Below, piece after piece: positions 34,868 through 41,232 of a stretch of DNA of 64,000 bases. Position numbers and translations under genes: made by a program. The stretch covers positions 538,795 to 602,794 of the forward strand of contig NZ_KB903249.1 in assembly GCF_000379685.1 (NCBI RefSeq). The letters are read 5' to 3'. Origin of the DNA: Catelliglobosispora koreensis DSM 44566 (GTDB lineage Bacteria > Actinomycetota > Actinomycetes > Mycobacteriales > Micromonosporaceae). The notes beneath the pieces are model-generated. The model made no database searches and was not told the DNA's origin. It worked only from the letters and a program-made list of their open reading frames with translations. Every line of letters begins with the position of its first letter. Within the stretch, counting starts at the first letter, position 1.

Positions 34868-34950
34868 TGCGGGCGAAGGGATTCGAACCCCCTGAGCACA
34901 AAGCACCTGGGTTACAGCCAGGCCCGACTCTCCCACGTCGGCGCACCCGC
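34868..34950 (-). tRNA. tRNA-Tyr(GTA)
   Basis: Class II tRNA with long variable arm; anticodon arm CCTGG-CTGTAAC-CCAGG; perfect acceptor GCGGGTG/CGCCCGC apart from one G-C/T-type offset. Confidence 0.85.
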
Positions 34951-34951
34951 T

Positions 34952-35029
34952 TGGGGTAATCACGGGGAGTCGAACCCGCGACCTCCGGAGCCACAATCCG
35001 GCGTGCACAACCCGTACACCATAATCACC
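34952..35029 (-). tRNA. tRNA-His(GTG), CCA encoded
   Basis: Anticodon arm CCGGA-TTGTGGC-TCCGG; acceptor GTGATTA/TGATTAC with the extra 5' G opposite C73 as expected for His; CCA is encoded. The lower T stem has two mismatches. Confidence 0.8.
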
Positions 35030-35030
35030 G

Positions 35031-35103
35031 TGCCCGCACCAGGGATCGAACCTGGGACATCCGGTTTGTAAGACCGGCGCTCGTTCCGCTGAGCTATACG
35101 GGC
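35031..35103 (-). tRNA. tRNA-Val(TAC)
   Basis: Anticodon arm CCGGT-CTTACAA-ACCGG; acceptor GCCCGTA/TGCGGGC; intact T arm. Confidence 0.88.
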
Positions 35104-35113
35104 GTTGCCTGCG

Positions 35114-35186
35114 CTCCGATGCCTGGACTCGAACCAGGAACCTTGCCCTTAACAGGGGCCTGCTCAACCAGTTGAGCTACACCGGA
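35114..35186 (-). tRNA. tRNA-Asn(GTT)
   Basis: Anticodon loop CTGTTAA; acceptor TCCGGTG/CATCGGA; T arm CCTGG-TTCGAGT-CCAGG. Confidence 0.87.
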
Positions 35187-35190
35187 ATAG

Positions 35191-35262
35191 TCGCGCGTAG
35201 GGGAGTCGAACCCCTCTTTCCTTGGTGAAAACCAAGCGGCCTAACCGATAGCCGAACGCGCA
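35191..35262 (-). tRNA. tRNA-Glu(TTC), odd anticodon arm
   Basis: The TTC anticodon lies in CTTGG-TTTTCA-CCAAG, which leaves a six-base loop unless one pair is broken; acceptor TGCGCGT/ACGCGCG; T arm AGGGG-TTCGACT-CCCCT intact. Confidence 0.75.
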
Positions 35263-35264
35263 AG

Positions 35265-35337
35265 TGTTCTGGGCCGGGTTCGAACCAGCGGCCTTCGCCA
35301 TGTCAAGACGACGCTCTGCCAACTGAGCTACCAGAAC
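35265..35337 (-). tRNA. tRNA-Val(GAC)
   Basis: Anticodon arm TCGTC-TTGACAT-GGCGA; perfect acceptor GTTCTGG/CCAGAAC; T arm GCTGG-TTCGAAC-CCGGC. Confidence 0.87.
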
Positions 35338-35343
35338 ATTAGT

Positions 35344-35412
35344 GGCGGGTGTCCGATTTGCACGGCGCCTTCGGGATATGAGCCCGACGTGGTTCTACTC
35401 CACCACACCCGC
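35344..35412 (-). tRNA. tRNA-Met(CAT)-like, no D-loop GG and altered T loop
   Basis: Perfect acceptor GCGGGTG/CACCCGC and anticodon arm TCGGG-CTCATAT-CCCGA, whose three G-C pairs are an initiator trait. The D loop AGTAGAA lacks the GG pair and the T loop is TGCAAAT on a four-base stem, so the normal elbow contact cannot form. Only 69 nt. Confidence 0.55.
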
Positions 35413-35415
35413 AAG

Positions 35416-35489
35416 TGGGCCGCCTCGGACTCGAACCGAGGACCCTCCGATTAAGAGTCGGATGCTGCTACCAACTGAGCTAGCGGCCC
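35416..35489 (-). tRNA. tRNA-Lys(CTT)
   Basis: Anticodon arm TCCGA-CTCTTAA-TCGGA; perfect acceptor GGGCCGC/GCGGCCC; intact arms. Confidence 0.9.
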
Positions 35490-35494
35490 AATAG

Positions 35495-35574
35495 AGGAGG
35501 GTGAAGGAGTCGAACCTTCCGGTGTCACCGGGCACGGTTTTCAAGACCGTTTCGCCACCATGGCGCCACCCTCC
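35495..35574 (-). tRNA. tRNA-Ser(TGA)
   Basis: Anticodon arm ACGGT-CTTGAAA-ACCGT, extended variable arm, perfect acceptor GGAGGGT/ACCCTCC; the discriminator is T instead of the usual G. Confidence 0.82.
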
Positions 35575-35590
35575 ACATTTTGTTACTGCG

Positions 35591-35664
35591 TGCCCCCAGC
35601 AAGATTCGAACTTGCGACCCCTTGATTCGTAATCAAGTGCTCTCATCCGCTGAGCTATGGGGGC
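35591..35664 (-). tRNA. tRNA-Arg(ACG)
   Basis: Anticodon arm CTTGA-TTACGAA-TCAAG; perfect acceptor GCCCCCA/TGGGGGC; intact T arm. Confidence 0.9.
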
Positions 35665-35665
35665 A

Positions 35666-35742
35666 TGGTCCCGTCGGAAGGAGTTGAACCTTCTGTCTCC
35701 TCGTTATCAGCGAGGCGCCTCAACCACTTCGGCCGCGACGGG
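35666..35742 (-). tRNA. tRNA-Ile(GAT), CCA encoded
   Basis: Anticodon arm CCTCG-CTGATAA-CGAGG; perfect acceptor CCCGTCG/CGACGGG; CCA encoded one base from the next gene; T loop TTCAACT. Confidence 0.87.
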
Positions 35743-35744
35743 AT

Positions 35745-35831
35745 TGGCGGAGAAGCCGGGATTCGAACCCGGGACGGAAAGTCCGTTCTGCCTTAGCAGG
35801 GCAGCGCCTTAGGCCACTCGGCCACCTCTCC
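35745..35831 (-). tRNA. tRNA-Ser(GCT), CCA encoded
   Basis: Class II; anticodon arm CTGCC-CTGCTAA-GGCAG; acceptor GGAGAGG/CTTCTCC, discriminator G and encoded CCA. Confidence 0.9.
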
Positions 35832-35841
35832 ACAATGTGCG

Positions 35842-35914
35842 CGCCGGCGAAGGGAATCGAACCCTCGACATCTCGCTCGACAGGCGAGCGCTCTAACCAC
35901 TGAGCTACGTCGGC
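35842..35914 (-). tRNA. tRNA-Asp(GTC)
   Basis: Anticodon arm CTCGC-CTGTCGA-GCGAG; acceptor GCCGACG/CGCCGGC with one mismatch; discriminator G. Confidence 0.87.
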
Positions 35915-35926
35915 ATTTGTACTGTG

Positions 35927-36000
35927 TACCCGGCGAGGGATTCGAACCCACAACCTCCGCGGCCTAAACGCGGTGTCTCTTCCAATTGGACTAGCCGGGC
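35927..36000 (-). tRNA. tRNA-Leu(TAG), short variable loop
   Basis: Anticodon arm CCGCG-TTTAGGC-CGCGG gives TAG; acceptor GCCCGGC/GCCGGGT. The variable region is only about five bases, whereas bacterial leucine tRNAs normally have a long arm. Confidence 0.75.
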
Positions 36001-36022
36001 ATGCGTCCTATATAGACGGTTG

Positions 36023-36092
36023 CGGACTGTCGGGGAGTTGAACCCCCGCGGGCGTTGCTTGCAAGGCGTCGCTGTGCACCAGCACCCAGCCC
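36023..36092 (-). tRNA. Degenerate tRNA-Ala(TGC)-like gene
   Basis: Loop CTTGCAA reads TGC but only two anticodon-stem pairs form; acceptor GGGCTGG/ACAGTCC has one mismatch and a G-U; T loop TTCAACT. Probably a pseudo-tRNA, lying just downstream of the HNH gene. Confidence 0.45.
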
Positions 36093-36146
36093 TAGAACAT
36101 GACCAGGGAATGGGGCCGGCGGGGGTGATGGTCCCGCCGGACCCGT

Positions 36147-36590
36147 TCAGCGCTTCGCGATGGCATACCAAGAAGGTGCCTTGGGCTGAAACCGCAGTCG
36201 CATATCCGCCTCGGCGGGCGTGCGGTCACCCTTGCGCTGATTGCAGCCGCCACAAGCGGCTACGGTGTTGAGCCAAGTGTTCTTTCCGCCCCGTGAACTG
36301 GGCAGGATGTGATCGATGGTGAAGGCTTCTCCGCCGCAGTAAGCGCAGCGATTGCCGTCACGGCGAAGCACGCCGCCGCGCGACCAGGCTGGTCCCTTGG
36401 TGTAGCGCCAGCAAGTGACCACATAGGACACTAGCCGCAGGACTTTCGGCCTCGGGAACACGCCGATACGTATGTGGGGCTCCGATTCGTGCACCACGGC
36501 GACCCGGCGGCAGAGCATCCGGATGGCGTGGCGCAGGCTGACCCGGTGCAGCGGGCCAAGGTCGGCGTTGAGAACGAGTACGGCTTCCAC
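36147..36590 (-). CDS. HNH endonuclease nested in the tRNA array
   Basis: A 147-aa protein with an N-terminal beta/alpha region and a C-terminal HNH nuclease: RCAYCGG (first zinc knuckle), TIDHILPSSRGGKNTWLNTVAACGGCN with the catalytic His and Asn and the second CxxC. GTG 36590 is chosen because AGGAGG is eight bases upstream; the GTG at 36599 would be too close. It sits between tRNA-Gln and a degenerate tRNA-Ala, on the array strand, about 24 bases from tRNA-Gln. Related small HNH proteins are widespread in actinobacteria; here it could be a mobile passenger or an RNA/DNA-processing partner of the locus. Confidence 0.88.
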   Translation of the reverse strand: MEAVLVLNADLGPLHRVSLRHAIRMLCRRVAVVHESEPHIRIGVFPRPKVLRLVSYVVTCWRYTKGPAWSRGGVLRRDGNRCAYCGGEAFTIDHILPSSRGGKNTWLNTVAACGGCNQRKGDRTPAEADMRLRFQPKAPSWYAIAKR

Positions 36591-36614
36591 CGGGATCACC
36601 TCCTATATGTGTTG

Positions 36615-36687
36615 CTGGGGAAGCAGGGTTCGAACCTGCAGTCTCCCGGGTCAAAGCCGGGCATGTTGCCGGTTACACCATTCCCCA
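36615..36687 (-). tRNA. tRNA-Gln(TTG)
   Basis: Anticodon arm CCCGG-CTTTGAC-CCGGG; perfect acceptor TGGGGAA/TTCCCCA; T arm GCAGG-TTCGAAC-CCTGC. Confidence 0.9.
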
Positions 36688-36692
36688 ATGAG

Positions 36693-36764
36693 AACGGCCG
36701 CGGGGACTCGAACCCCGTCATCCACTTTGGAAGAGTGGTGCTCTACCCGGTGAGCTACGACCGC
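36693..36764 (-). tRNA. tRNA-Gly(TCC)
   Basis: Anticodon arm CCACT-CTTCCAA-AGTGG; acceptor GCGGTCG/CGGCCGT with wobble pairs; intact T arm. Confidence 0.88.
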
Positions 36765-36769
36765 ATGAG

Positions 36770-36841
36770 CAGCGAGTAGGGGAATCGAACCCCTGTCTCC
36801 AGATCGAGAGTCTGGCGGCCTGACCACTAGCCGAACCCGCC
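36770..36841 (-). tRNA. tRNA-Glu(CTC)
   Basis: Anticodon arm CCAGA-CTCTCGA-TCTGG; acceptor GGCGGGT/ACTCGCT with wobbles; T arm AGGGG-TTCGATT-CCCCT. Confidence 0.87.
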
Positions 36842-36853
36842 TCGCGTGCATCG

Positions 36854-36925
36854 TGGACCGCAACAGAGTCGAACTGTTCACGGGCTGCACGCCAGGCAGC
36901 CCCGCACACCGGTGGCGTGCGGCCC
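36854..36925 (-). tRNA. tRNA-Ala(GGC)
   Basis: Anticodon arm GCTGC-CTGGCGT-GCAGC; acceptor GGGCCGC/GCGGTCC; T arm AACAG-TTCGACT-CTGTT. The D arm is reduced to three pairs and lacks the usual G3-U70 Ala identity pair position, though G3-T70 is present as a wobble. Confidence 0.78.
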
Positions 36926-36930
36926 ATGAG

Positions 36931-37003
36931 TCCGGGACCCGAGAATCGAACTCGGTGTGTCCTGCTCCCAAAGCAGGCGGGTCAGCCATCTCCCTCGTCC
37001 CGG
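36931..37003 (-). tRNA. tRNA-Pro(TGG)
   Basis: Anticodon arm CCTGC-TTTGGGA-GCAGG; perfect acceptor CCGGGAC/GTCCCGG; T arm CCGAG-TTCGATT-CTCGG. Confidence 0.9.
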
Positions 37004-37052
37004 AAATCCCGGGCGGGGCAACACAATGTGCTGCCATGCCCGGGTTTCATGC

Positions 37053-37075
37053 TGTCCACTGTGGAGTTCTCAAGG
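37053..37075 (-). promoter_or_regulatory. rrn-type boxA-like antitermination/processing element
   Basis: On the minus strand this reads CCTTGAGAACTCC followed by ACAGTGGACA, very close to the TTGAGAACTCAA element found in actinobacterial rRNA leaders and spacers. It lies between the first (Trp) and second (Pro) tRNA of the array, where antitermination would help transcription through 3 kb of untranslated RNA. Confidence 0.5.
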
Positions 37076-37110
37076 TGCGGTGCCACCGGCGTGCCGGGGC
37101 ATGCGAAACG

Positions 37111-37185
37111 CATGGGTGGCAGGAGTCGAACCTGCGACATCCGGTTTTGGAGACCGGCGCTCTGACCGAACTGAGCTACACCCAT
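37111..37185 (-). tRNA. tRNA-Trp(CCA)
   Basis: First tRNA of the array. Anticodon arm CCGGT-CTCCAAA-ACCGG; perfect acceptor ATGGGTG/CACCCAT; discriminator G; T arm GCAGG-TTCGACT-CCTGC. Confidence 0.9.
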
Positions 37186-37213
37186 AGGAGGTAACTGTTG
37201 GAGGGAAACGAAA

Positions 37214-37250
37214 ACGCCGCCCGGCCCGGGATTTCCCGGAGGGGCGGCGT
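37214..37250 (-). terminator. Terminator after the 41-aa gene
   Basis: Minus strand: ACGCCGCCC and GGGCGGCGT arms (37242-37250 and 37214-37222), with an inner CCGGG/CCCGG stem, followed by TTTTCGTTT. It lies between the small gene and tRNA-Trp; the short gap beyond it has no obvious promoter, so the array may depend on read-through. Confidence 0.65.
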
Positions 37251-37268
37251 CTGGCGCATTGGATGCGT

Positions 37269-37394
37269 CTAGATTTGCCGCCTGGCCGGGAAATAATCCC
37301 AGTTGCCGGACAGATTCGGTCGGGCCGCGACGTGCAGCACCGAGCGCCCGCACAGCATCAGCTGTTGCGGTTCAATGCTCGTCTGCGTAAACAT
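37269..37394 (-). CDS. 41-aa small protein at the head of the tRNA array
   Basis: Too short for common ORF cutoffs but well supported: TAAGGAG lies eight bases before ATG 37394, a promoter-like pair lies upstream, and a terminator follows. The peptide starts MFTQTSIEPQQLMLCGRSVL and ends NLSGNWDYFPARRQI; it is soluble, with one Cys. The final NWDYFPxR segment looks conserved-type but I do not recognise the family. It may be a leader peptide for the array or an independent small gene. Confidence 0.6.
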   Translation of the reverse strand: MFTQTSIEPQQLMLCGRSVLHVAARPNLSGNWDYFPARRQI

Positions 37395-37429
37395 CGCGGA
37401 ATCTCCTTAGTGGAAAACGTCTGGACACC

Positions 37430-37458
37430 AAGGTAAGCGCACAGCGCTCACATGGCAA
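37430..37458 (-). promoter_or_regulatory. Sigma-70-like promoter for small gene / tRNA array
   Basis: Minus strand: TTGCCA (37453-37458), 17-base spacer, TACCTT (37430-37435), ending about 36 bases before ATG 37394. Matches actinobacterial housekeeping promoters in spacing and -35 box. Confidence 0.45.
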
Positions 37459-37558
37459 CGGATTATCGGTGCCAGATTCTGTGCAGAGGGTGGGTGGAGG
37501 TTGTGAAGGCTTGTGTCTGGTGGCCTGTCGCGGGGGCTGCCGTGGTTACGGTCGCGGC

Positions 37559-38692
37559 ATGGAGTCTTATGACGTGGTTGTCGTGGGAGCCGGGCTGGCT
37601 GGATTGCACACCGCGAGACTGCTGGCCGAGTGCGGCCATGAGGTGCTGCTGGTGGAACGCCGTAGCCGGTTGACGGAAGGTATTCGCACGACTGGGATTT
37701 TCGTGCGGCGTACCCTCGATGATTTTCCTTTGGCACCGCATTGTCTTGGGCCGCCGATTCATCGGGTGGTGTTGTATCCGCCGGGGCTGCGCCGGCCGGT
37801 GATTTTGGACAGTCCTCGCGAAGAGTTTCGGGTGGGGGATATGCCTGCGCTTTACAGTGAGGCTGCGCGTCTGGCTATGGCCGCGGGGGTGCGGATTCGG
37901 TTGGGTGTGCGCTTTCTGAGCCTTGCGGGTGCGAACGTGGTGGCTTTGGACGGGGCGGGTGGGCCGGTGATGGTGGGTGCCCGGTTCGTTGTTGGTGCCG
38001 ATGGTGCGCGGTCACGGGTGGCACGCGAGCTGGGGCTGGATCGTAATCAGCTTTTCCTGACAGGGGCGGAGGAAGTCTTCGCTCCCGTTGCGGCTAGTGG
38101 CACGCCAGGATTTCATTGTGTACTCGATCCGAGTCTCGCGCCCGGCTATCTGGCCTGGGTTGTCAATGACGGGCATAGCGTGCACGTCGGTGTTGCCGGT
38201 TATGCGGACAGGTTCCCCAACGGGCTGCGCCACGCGCTGAAGCGTTTCGCGGCCCGGGCACCCGGGTTGCCGTCCGGTCACCTGGCGGCTGCCGTTGAGT
38301 GGCGTGGCGGTCCGATCCCGGTCGGTGGTGTCCTGCGCCGGATCGCTAGCCCTGGCGGGCTGCTGGTTGGCGATGCGGCGGGTGCTGTGTCGCCTCTGAC
38401 GGCCGGTGGTCTTGACCCTTGCTTGCGTTTGTCGGAGTTGGCTGCTTCCGTTCTCGATGATTCGTTGCGCTGTGGGCGTCCCGATGCGCTGGTGCACTAT
38501 GACGGCGCGGCTTTGCGGGCACGCTTTCGCGGCCGTCTTTTCATGCGCCGGGCCTTGGCAGCGATCCGCACGCCGCAGGTTGCGTCGGCGGCTTTCACAC
38601 TGCTGCGCACTCCGGTTGGGCGTGTGCTGGCCACCAGGATTTTGTTTGGCGATGGCTCTTTCCCGAATACTGTCAGCTCGCGCCGTAGGTGA
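37559..38692 (+). CDS. FAD-dependent oxidoreductase (geranylgeranyl-reductase-like)
   Basis: A 377-aa flavoprotein. The Rossmann FAD motif is VVVGAGLAGLHTARLL (from residue 7), the second flavin motif is GGLLVGDAAGAVSPLTAGGLD, and FVVGADGARSRVARELGL is the DG motif of the para-hydroxybenzoate hydroxylase class. It most resembles geranylgeranyl reductase/lycopene-type or halogenase-like actinobacterial enzymes; substrate unknown. ATG 37559 begins the motif; no clear ribosome site. Its 3' end overlaps the convergent secreted protein gene by 20 bases. Confidence 0.85.
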   Translation: MESYDVVVVGAGLAGLHTARLLAECGHEVLLVERRSRLTEGIRTTGIFVRRTLDDFPLAPHCLGPPIHRVVLYPPGLRRPVILDSPREEFRVGDMPALYSEAARLAMAAGVRIRLGVRFLSLAGANVVALDGAGGPVMVGARFVVGADGARSRVARELGLDRNQLFLTGAEEVFAPVAASGTPGFHCVLDPSLAPGYLAWVVNDGHSVHVGVAGYADRFPNGLRHALKRFAARAPGLPSGHLAAAVEWRGGPIPVGGVLRRIASPGGLLVGDAAGAVSPLTAGGLDPCLRLSELAASVLDDSLRCGRPDALVHYDGAALRARFRGRLFMRRALAAIRTPQVASAAFTLLRTPVGRVLATRILFGDGSFPNTVSSRRR

Positions 38693-40994
38693 TGATGAGC
38701 GTTGGCTTGTTGACGTTTTCCCGGCTGTGGAGGCGCTGTTCGTAGCCGGCGGCTCCTTCGGCCGCGTCGCGGATCTGTAGTCCGCGGTTGCCTGTGGTGT
38801 ATAGGCCGGCGACTTGGGTGGTGACCGTCCACTCGACCCAGCCGGCCTTGGCGGAGGCTGTGGCTGCGGTGCCGGTGGTTGGCGGCTGGTTGTTCCACGT
38901 GACGCCGGTCTCGGTCCAGGCTGATGTCACCTGGGTTACGCGCAGGGTGCGGCCGGTGACCGCGGTTCCTTCGTACATGCGGAGTTTGGCGCTGGTGACT
39001 TTGCAGCCGGCTGGAAGTGCGGGCAGCCCGAAGTGAACGAGCGTGCGGGCGTCGGCGTTGAGTTTGCTGCGGACTTTGTTGATCGTGTCCTTGCCGAAGT
39101 TGGTGTTGGCCCAGCTTCGGGTGATCCAGGCGTCGTAGTCAGCGGTGCGTGTGGCCGTGGTTGGGCAGCCCGCTGTAGCGGTGATGTGTAGTGCGGTCTG
39201 ATCGTCTTCGGCTGGATTGTTGTTGCCGGGGACGGAATCCGGGTCGCTTTGGCCTGAGGCTGATATCTGAGCGGTGTTGGTGTGTATGCCTGAGGTCGTG
39301 ACTTGGCCCGTCAGCGTGAGGGTGGCGTTCGCGGCTACGCCGATGTTTCCAACTGACCAGACACCCGTTGCGGCGGCATAGCTGCCTTGGCTCACCGTCG
39401 CGCTGATGAAGGAGATTCCGGGCGGCAGTGGGTCGGTGACGACTACACCCGTTGCTGCTGCGGGTCCGCCGTTGGTGACTCGCACGGTGAAGGTCACGTT
39501 TGAGCCGACGGCCACGGCGGTTGCTGATGCGGTCATGGTGACGGATAGGTCGCTGACGGCTGGTGCGACGATGCCTGCGCCCCAGTCGCGTACGAAAATG
39601 TTGTGGAACGCATCGGAGTCTTCGGTGCTCAGGTTGTTGGCGCTGGACTCGAATGCGATCATCTTGCCGTCGCCGGAGATGGCTGGGTACCAGGAATAGG
39701 TGTCGGCGGCGGCACCGGCGGGACCGGTTGCGCGGCTGACGTATGCGGTGCTGTGGGCTTGGGTGTCGCGCACGAAGATGTCGCTGCACGCTCGGTTGAC
39801 GCCCCAGAAGATGTCGTCGCAGATGTCGGTGTCTTCGCTGGAGAGGTTTTGTGCTGCGGTGACGAAGGTGACGTACCGGCCGTCGGCGGAGATTGATGGC
39901 TGGTGGGAGTGGAGCGTGGCCGCGGCGCCTGTGGCGCCGTCGGCCCGGCTCGCGAAGTAGGTGTGGCCTTCGGTCATGTCGCGCACGTAGATGTTGATGG
40001 TGTTGCCGTCGACGTTTTCGTTGCTGAGGTTGTGTGCCTCGGAGGTGAAGGCCACGTGCCGGCCGTCGGCTGAGATGGAGGGGCAGACGGAGGGCCCGAG
40101 TTGTGCCAGGGGGCCGTTGATTCCTTCGGCTCGGCTGGCATACGTGATGGTGGCGGACTGGGTGTCGTAGACCATGACGTCGTGGTAGGCGTTGTTGTCT
40201 TCCAGGCCCGGCAGCAATGTCTCGTCGGTGTCGAAAGCGACGTAGCGGCCGTTGCCGGAAATCTTTGGCGCACAGGGAAGTTCGATGCCGAATGGCTGTT
40301 GCCCGCGGGCGATGTACGTTGTGGTGCCAGCTGCCAGGTCGCGCACGAAGAAGTTGGTGCACGGATAGGGCGAGCCTTCGGTGGTGACACAGAAGTTGTT
40401 GTCAGCGTTGCTGAGGTTGTGTGCGACCGAAGTGAACGCGACCCGCTGGCCGTCGGCGGAGATCGATGGTGTGTAGGAGCCGCCGTCAGCTGGTGATCCG
40501 GCCCGGCTGGCATACGTTGTCGTGCCGGCGATGAGGTCGCGCACGAAGACGTTGGTGCACGGGCCCTCTTCCTCAAACCCGAGTCCGAGACAGGTGTCGT
40601 TGTCTTCGGTGCTCAGGTTGCTGGCCTTGGATTCGAACGCTACGTAACGTCCGTCGGGGGTGATGGACGGTAGTCCGGAGGGTCCGTTGGCTGCGGCGCC
40701 GGTCATGCCGTCCGCGCGGTTGACGAGGGTTGTCACGCCCGCCACGGTGTCGCGTACGAAGATGTTGGGCTGGCTGTTGTCGTCTTCGGTGCTGAGGTTG
40801 TCGGCGTCGGAGACGAACGCGATGTACCGGCCGTCGGCGGAAACCACTGGCTTGCTTGACACAGCGTCGGCGGCGGCCGCGGCGCGGCTTACCAGCGTGG
40901 TGTCGTAGGTGGCCGCCTGGGCGGGGCTGGCCTGAACGGCGACAAGTGTTGTCGCGACGACAGCCAGAAGGGAAGCGTTGACCGCTGCTCGCAT
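38673..40994 (-). CDS. Secreted TolB-like beta-propeller / DUF11 / DNRLRE protein
   Basis: A 773-aa extracellular protein. Residues 1-28 are a signal peptide ending SPAQA. Residues about 30-490 hold repeats of the form SISADGRYVAFVSDAxNLS-TEDNN-IFVRD (PD40/WD40-like propeller blades). Residues about 500-610 form a DUF11/CARDB-like domain (SVTMTASATAVAVGSNVTFTVRVTN, VVTDPLPPGISFISATVS). Residues about 620-773 are a DNRLRE domain (ADYDAWITRSWANTNFG to the end, ILIITYG-like). Probably a cell-surface or matrix adhesin; ATG start with GGAGGA upstream. Function not established. Confidence 0.88.
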   Translation of the reverse strand: MRAAVNASLLAVVATTLVAVQASPAQAATYDTTLVSRAAAAADAVSSKPVVSADGRYIAFVSDADNLSTEDDNSQPNIFVRDTVAGVTTLVNRADGMTGAAANGPSGLPSITPDGRYVAFESKASNLSTEDNDTCLGLGFEEEGPCTNVFVRDLIAGTTTYASRAGSPADGGSYTPSISADGQRVAFTSVAHNLSNADNNFCVTTEGSPYPCTNFFVRDLAAGTTTYIARGQQPFGIELPCAPKISGNGRYVAFDTDETLLPGLEDNNAYHDVMVYDTQSATITYASRAEGINGPLAQLGPSVCPSISADGRHVAFTSEAHNLSNENVDGNTINIYVRDMTEGHTYFASRADGATGAAATLHSHQPSISADGRYVTFVTAAQNLSSEDTDICDDIFWGVNRACSDIFVRDTQAHSTAYVSRATGPAGAAADTYSWYPAISGDGKMIAFESSANNLSTEDSDAFHNIFVRDWGAGIVAPAVSDLSVTMTASATAVAVGSNVTFTVRVTNGGPAAATGVVVTDPLPPGISFISATVSQGSYAAATGVWSVGNIGVAANATLTLTGQVTTSGIHTNTAQISASGQSDPDSVPGNNNPAEDDQTALHITATAGCPTTATRTADYDAWITRSWANTNFGKDTINKVRSKLNADARTLVHFGLPALPAGCKVTSAKLRMYEGTAVTGRTLRVTQVTSAWTETGVTWNNQPPTTGTAATASAKAGWVEWTVTTQVAGLYTTGNRGLQIRDAAEGAAGYEQRLHSRENVNKPTLIITYGAS

Positions 40995-41136
40995 AAGTCC
41001 TCCTCGGACGATCCAAGTCGGACAGTAGTGGACCGATTACTTAGAGCAGCGAAGACACCCTTGAACAACCGGGCTGAATCCTTTGGCGAAGCGCGCGTCT
41101 CTTATGCGTGTCCCAGTAAACAAGCAGGAGGTAGAC

Positions 41137-41232
41137 ATGGAACTCGCTATTGCCGCCGTTATCGTCGGGGCTGTGCTCATCTGTACATGCGCGGTATTCG
41201 TGTTGCGGAGGCGAGGTCGCTCGCGTGGCTAA
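41137..41232 (+). CDS. 31-aa single-helix membrane peptide
   Basis: ATG 41137 has a perfect AGGAGG six bases upstream. The peptide is one hydrophobic helix (MELAIAAVIVGAVLICTCAV) with two Cys, then a basic tail (RRRGRSRG). Its stop overlaps the GTG start of the ECF sigma gene by eight bases, so the two are translationally coupled. It could be a membrane tether, sensor or leader for the sigma factor. Such a peptide in the place usually held by an anti-sigma factor is unusual. Confidence 0.65.
   Translation: MELAIAAVIVGAVLICTCAVFVLRRRGRSRG

Noticed and set aside
34236-37190. Repeated GGTTCGA-like sequences at about 80-base spacing, resembling a CRISPR or repeat array
   Set aside because: The repeats are tRNA T arms within complete cloverleaf units; spacing and flanking stems vary and no constant repeat longer than about ten bases exists.
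34222-37353. Long ORFs over the tRNA array (for example 34222-34770, 34640-35167 and 36982-37353)
   Set aside because: They cross several tRNA genes and have no ribosome sites or protein resemblance; they are by-products of GC-rich sequence.
32568-37400. Prophage or integrative element explanation for the tRNA array
   Set aside because: tRNA arrays occur in phages, but no integrase, structural, packaging or replication gene and no att-like repeat is visible in the window.
39139-40362. 407-codon minus ORF in another frame of the secreted propeller gene
   Set aside because: Same strand but shifted frame with Arg/His-rich low-complexity product; the propeller repeats and signal peptide are in the other frame.
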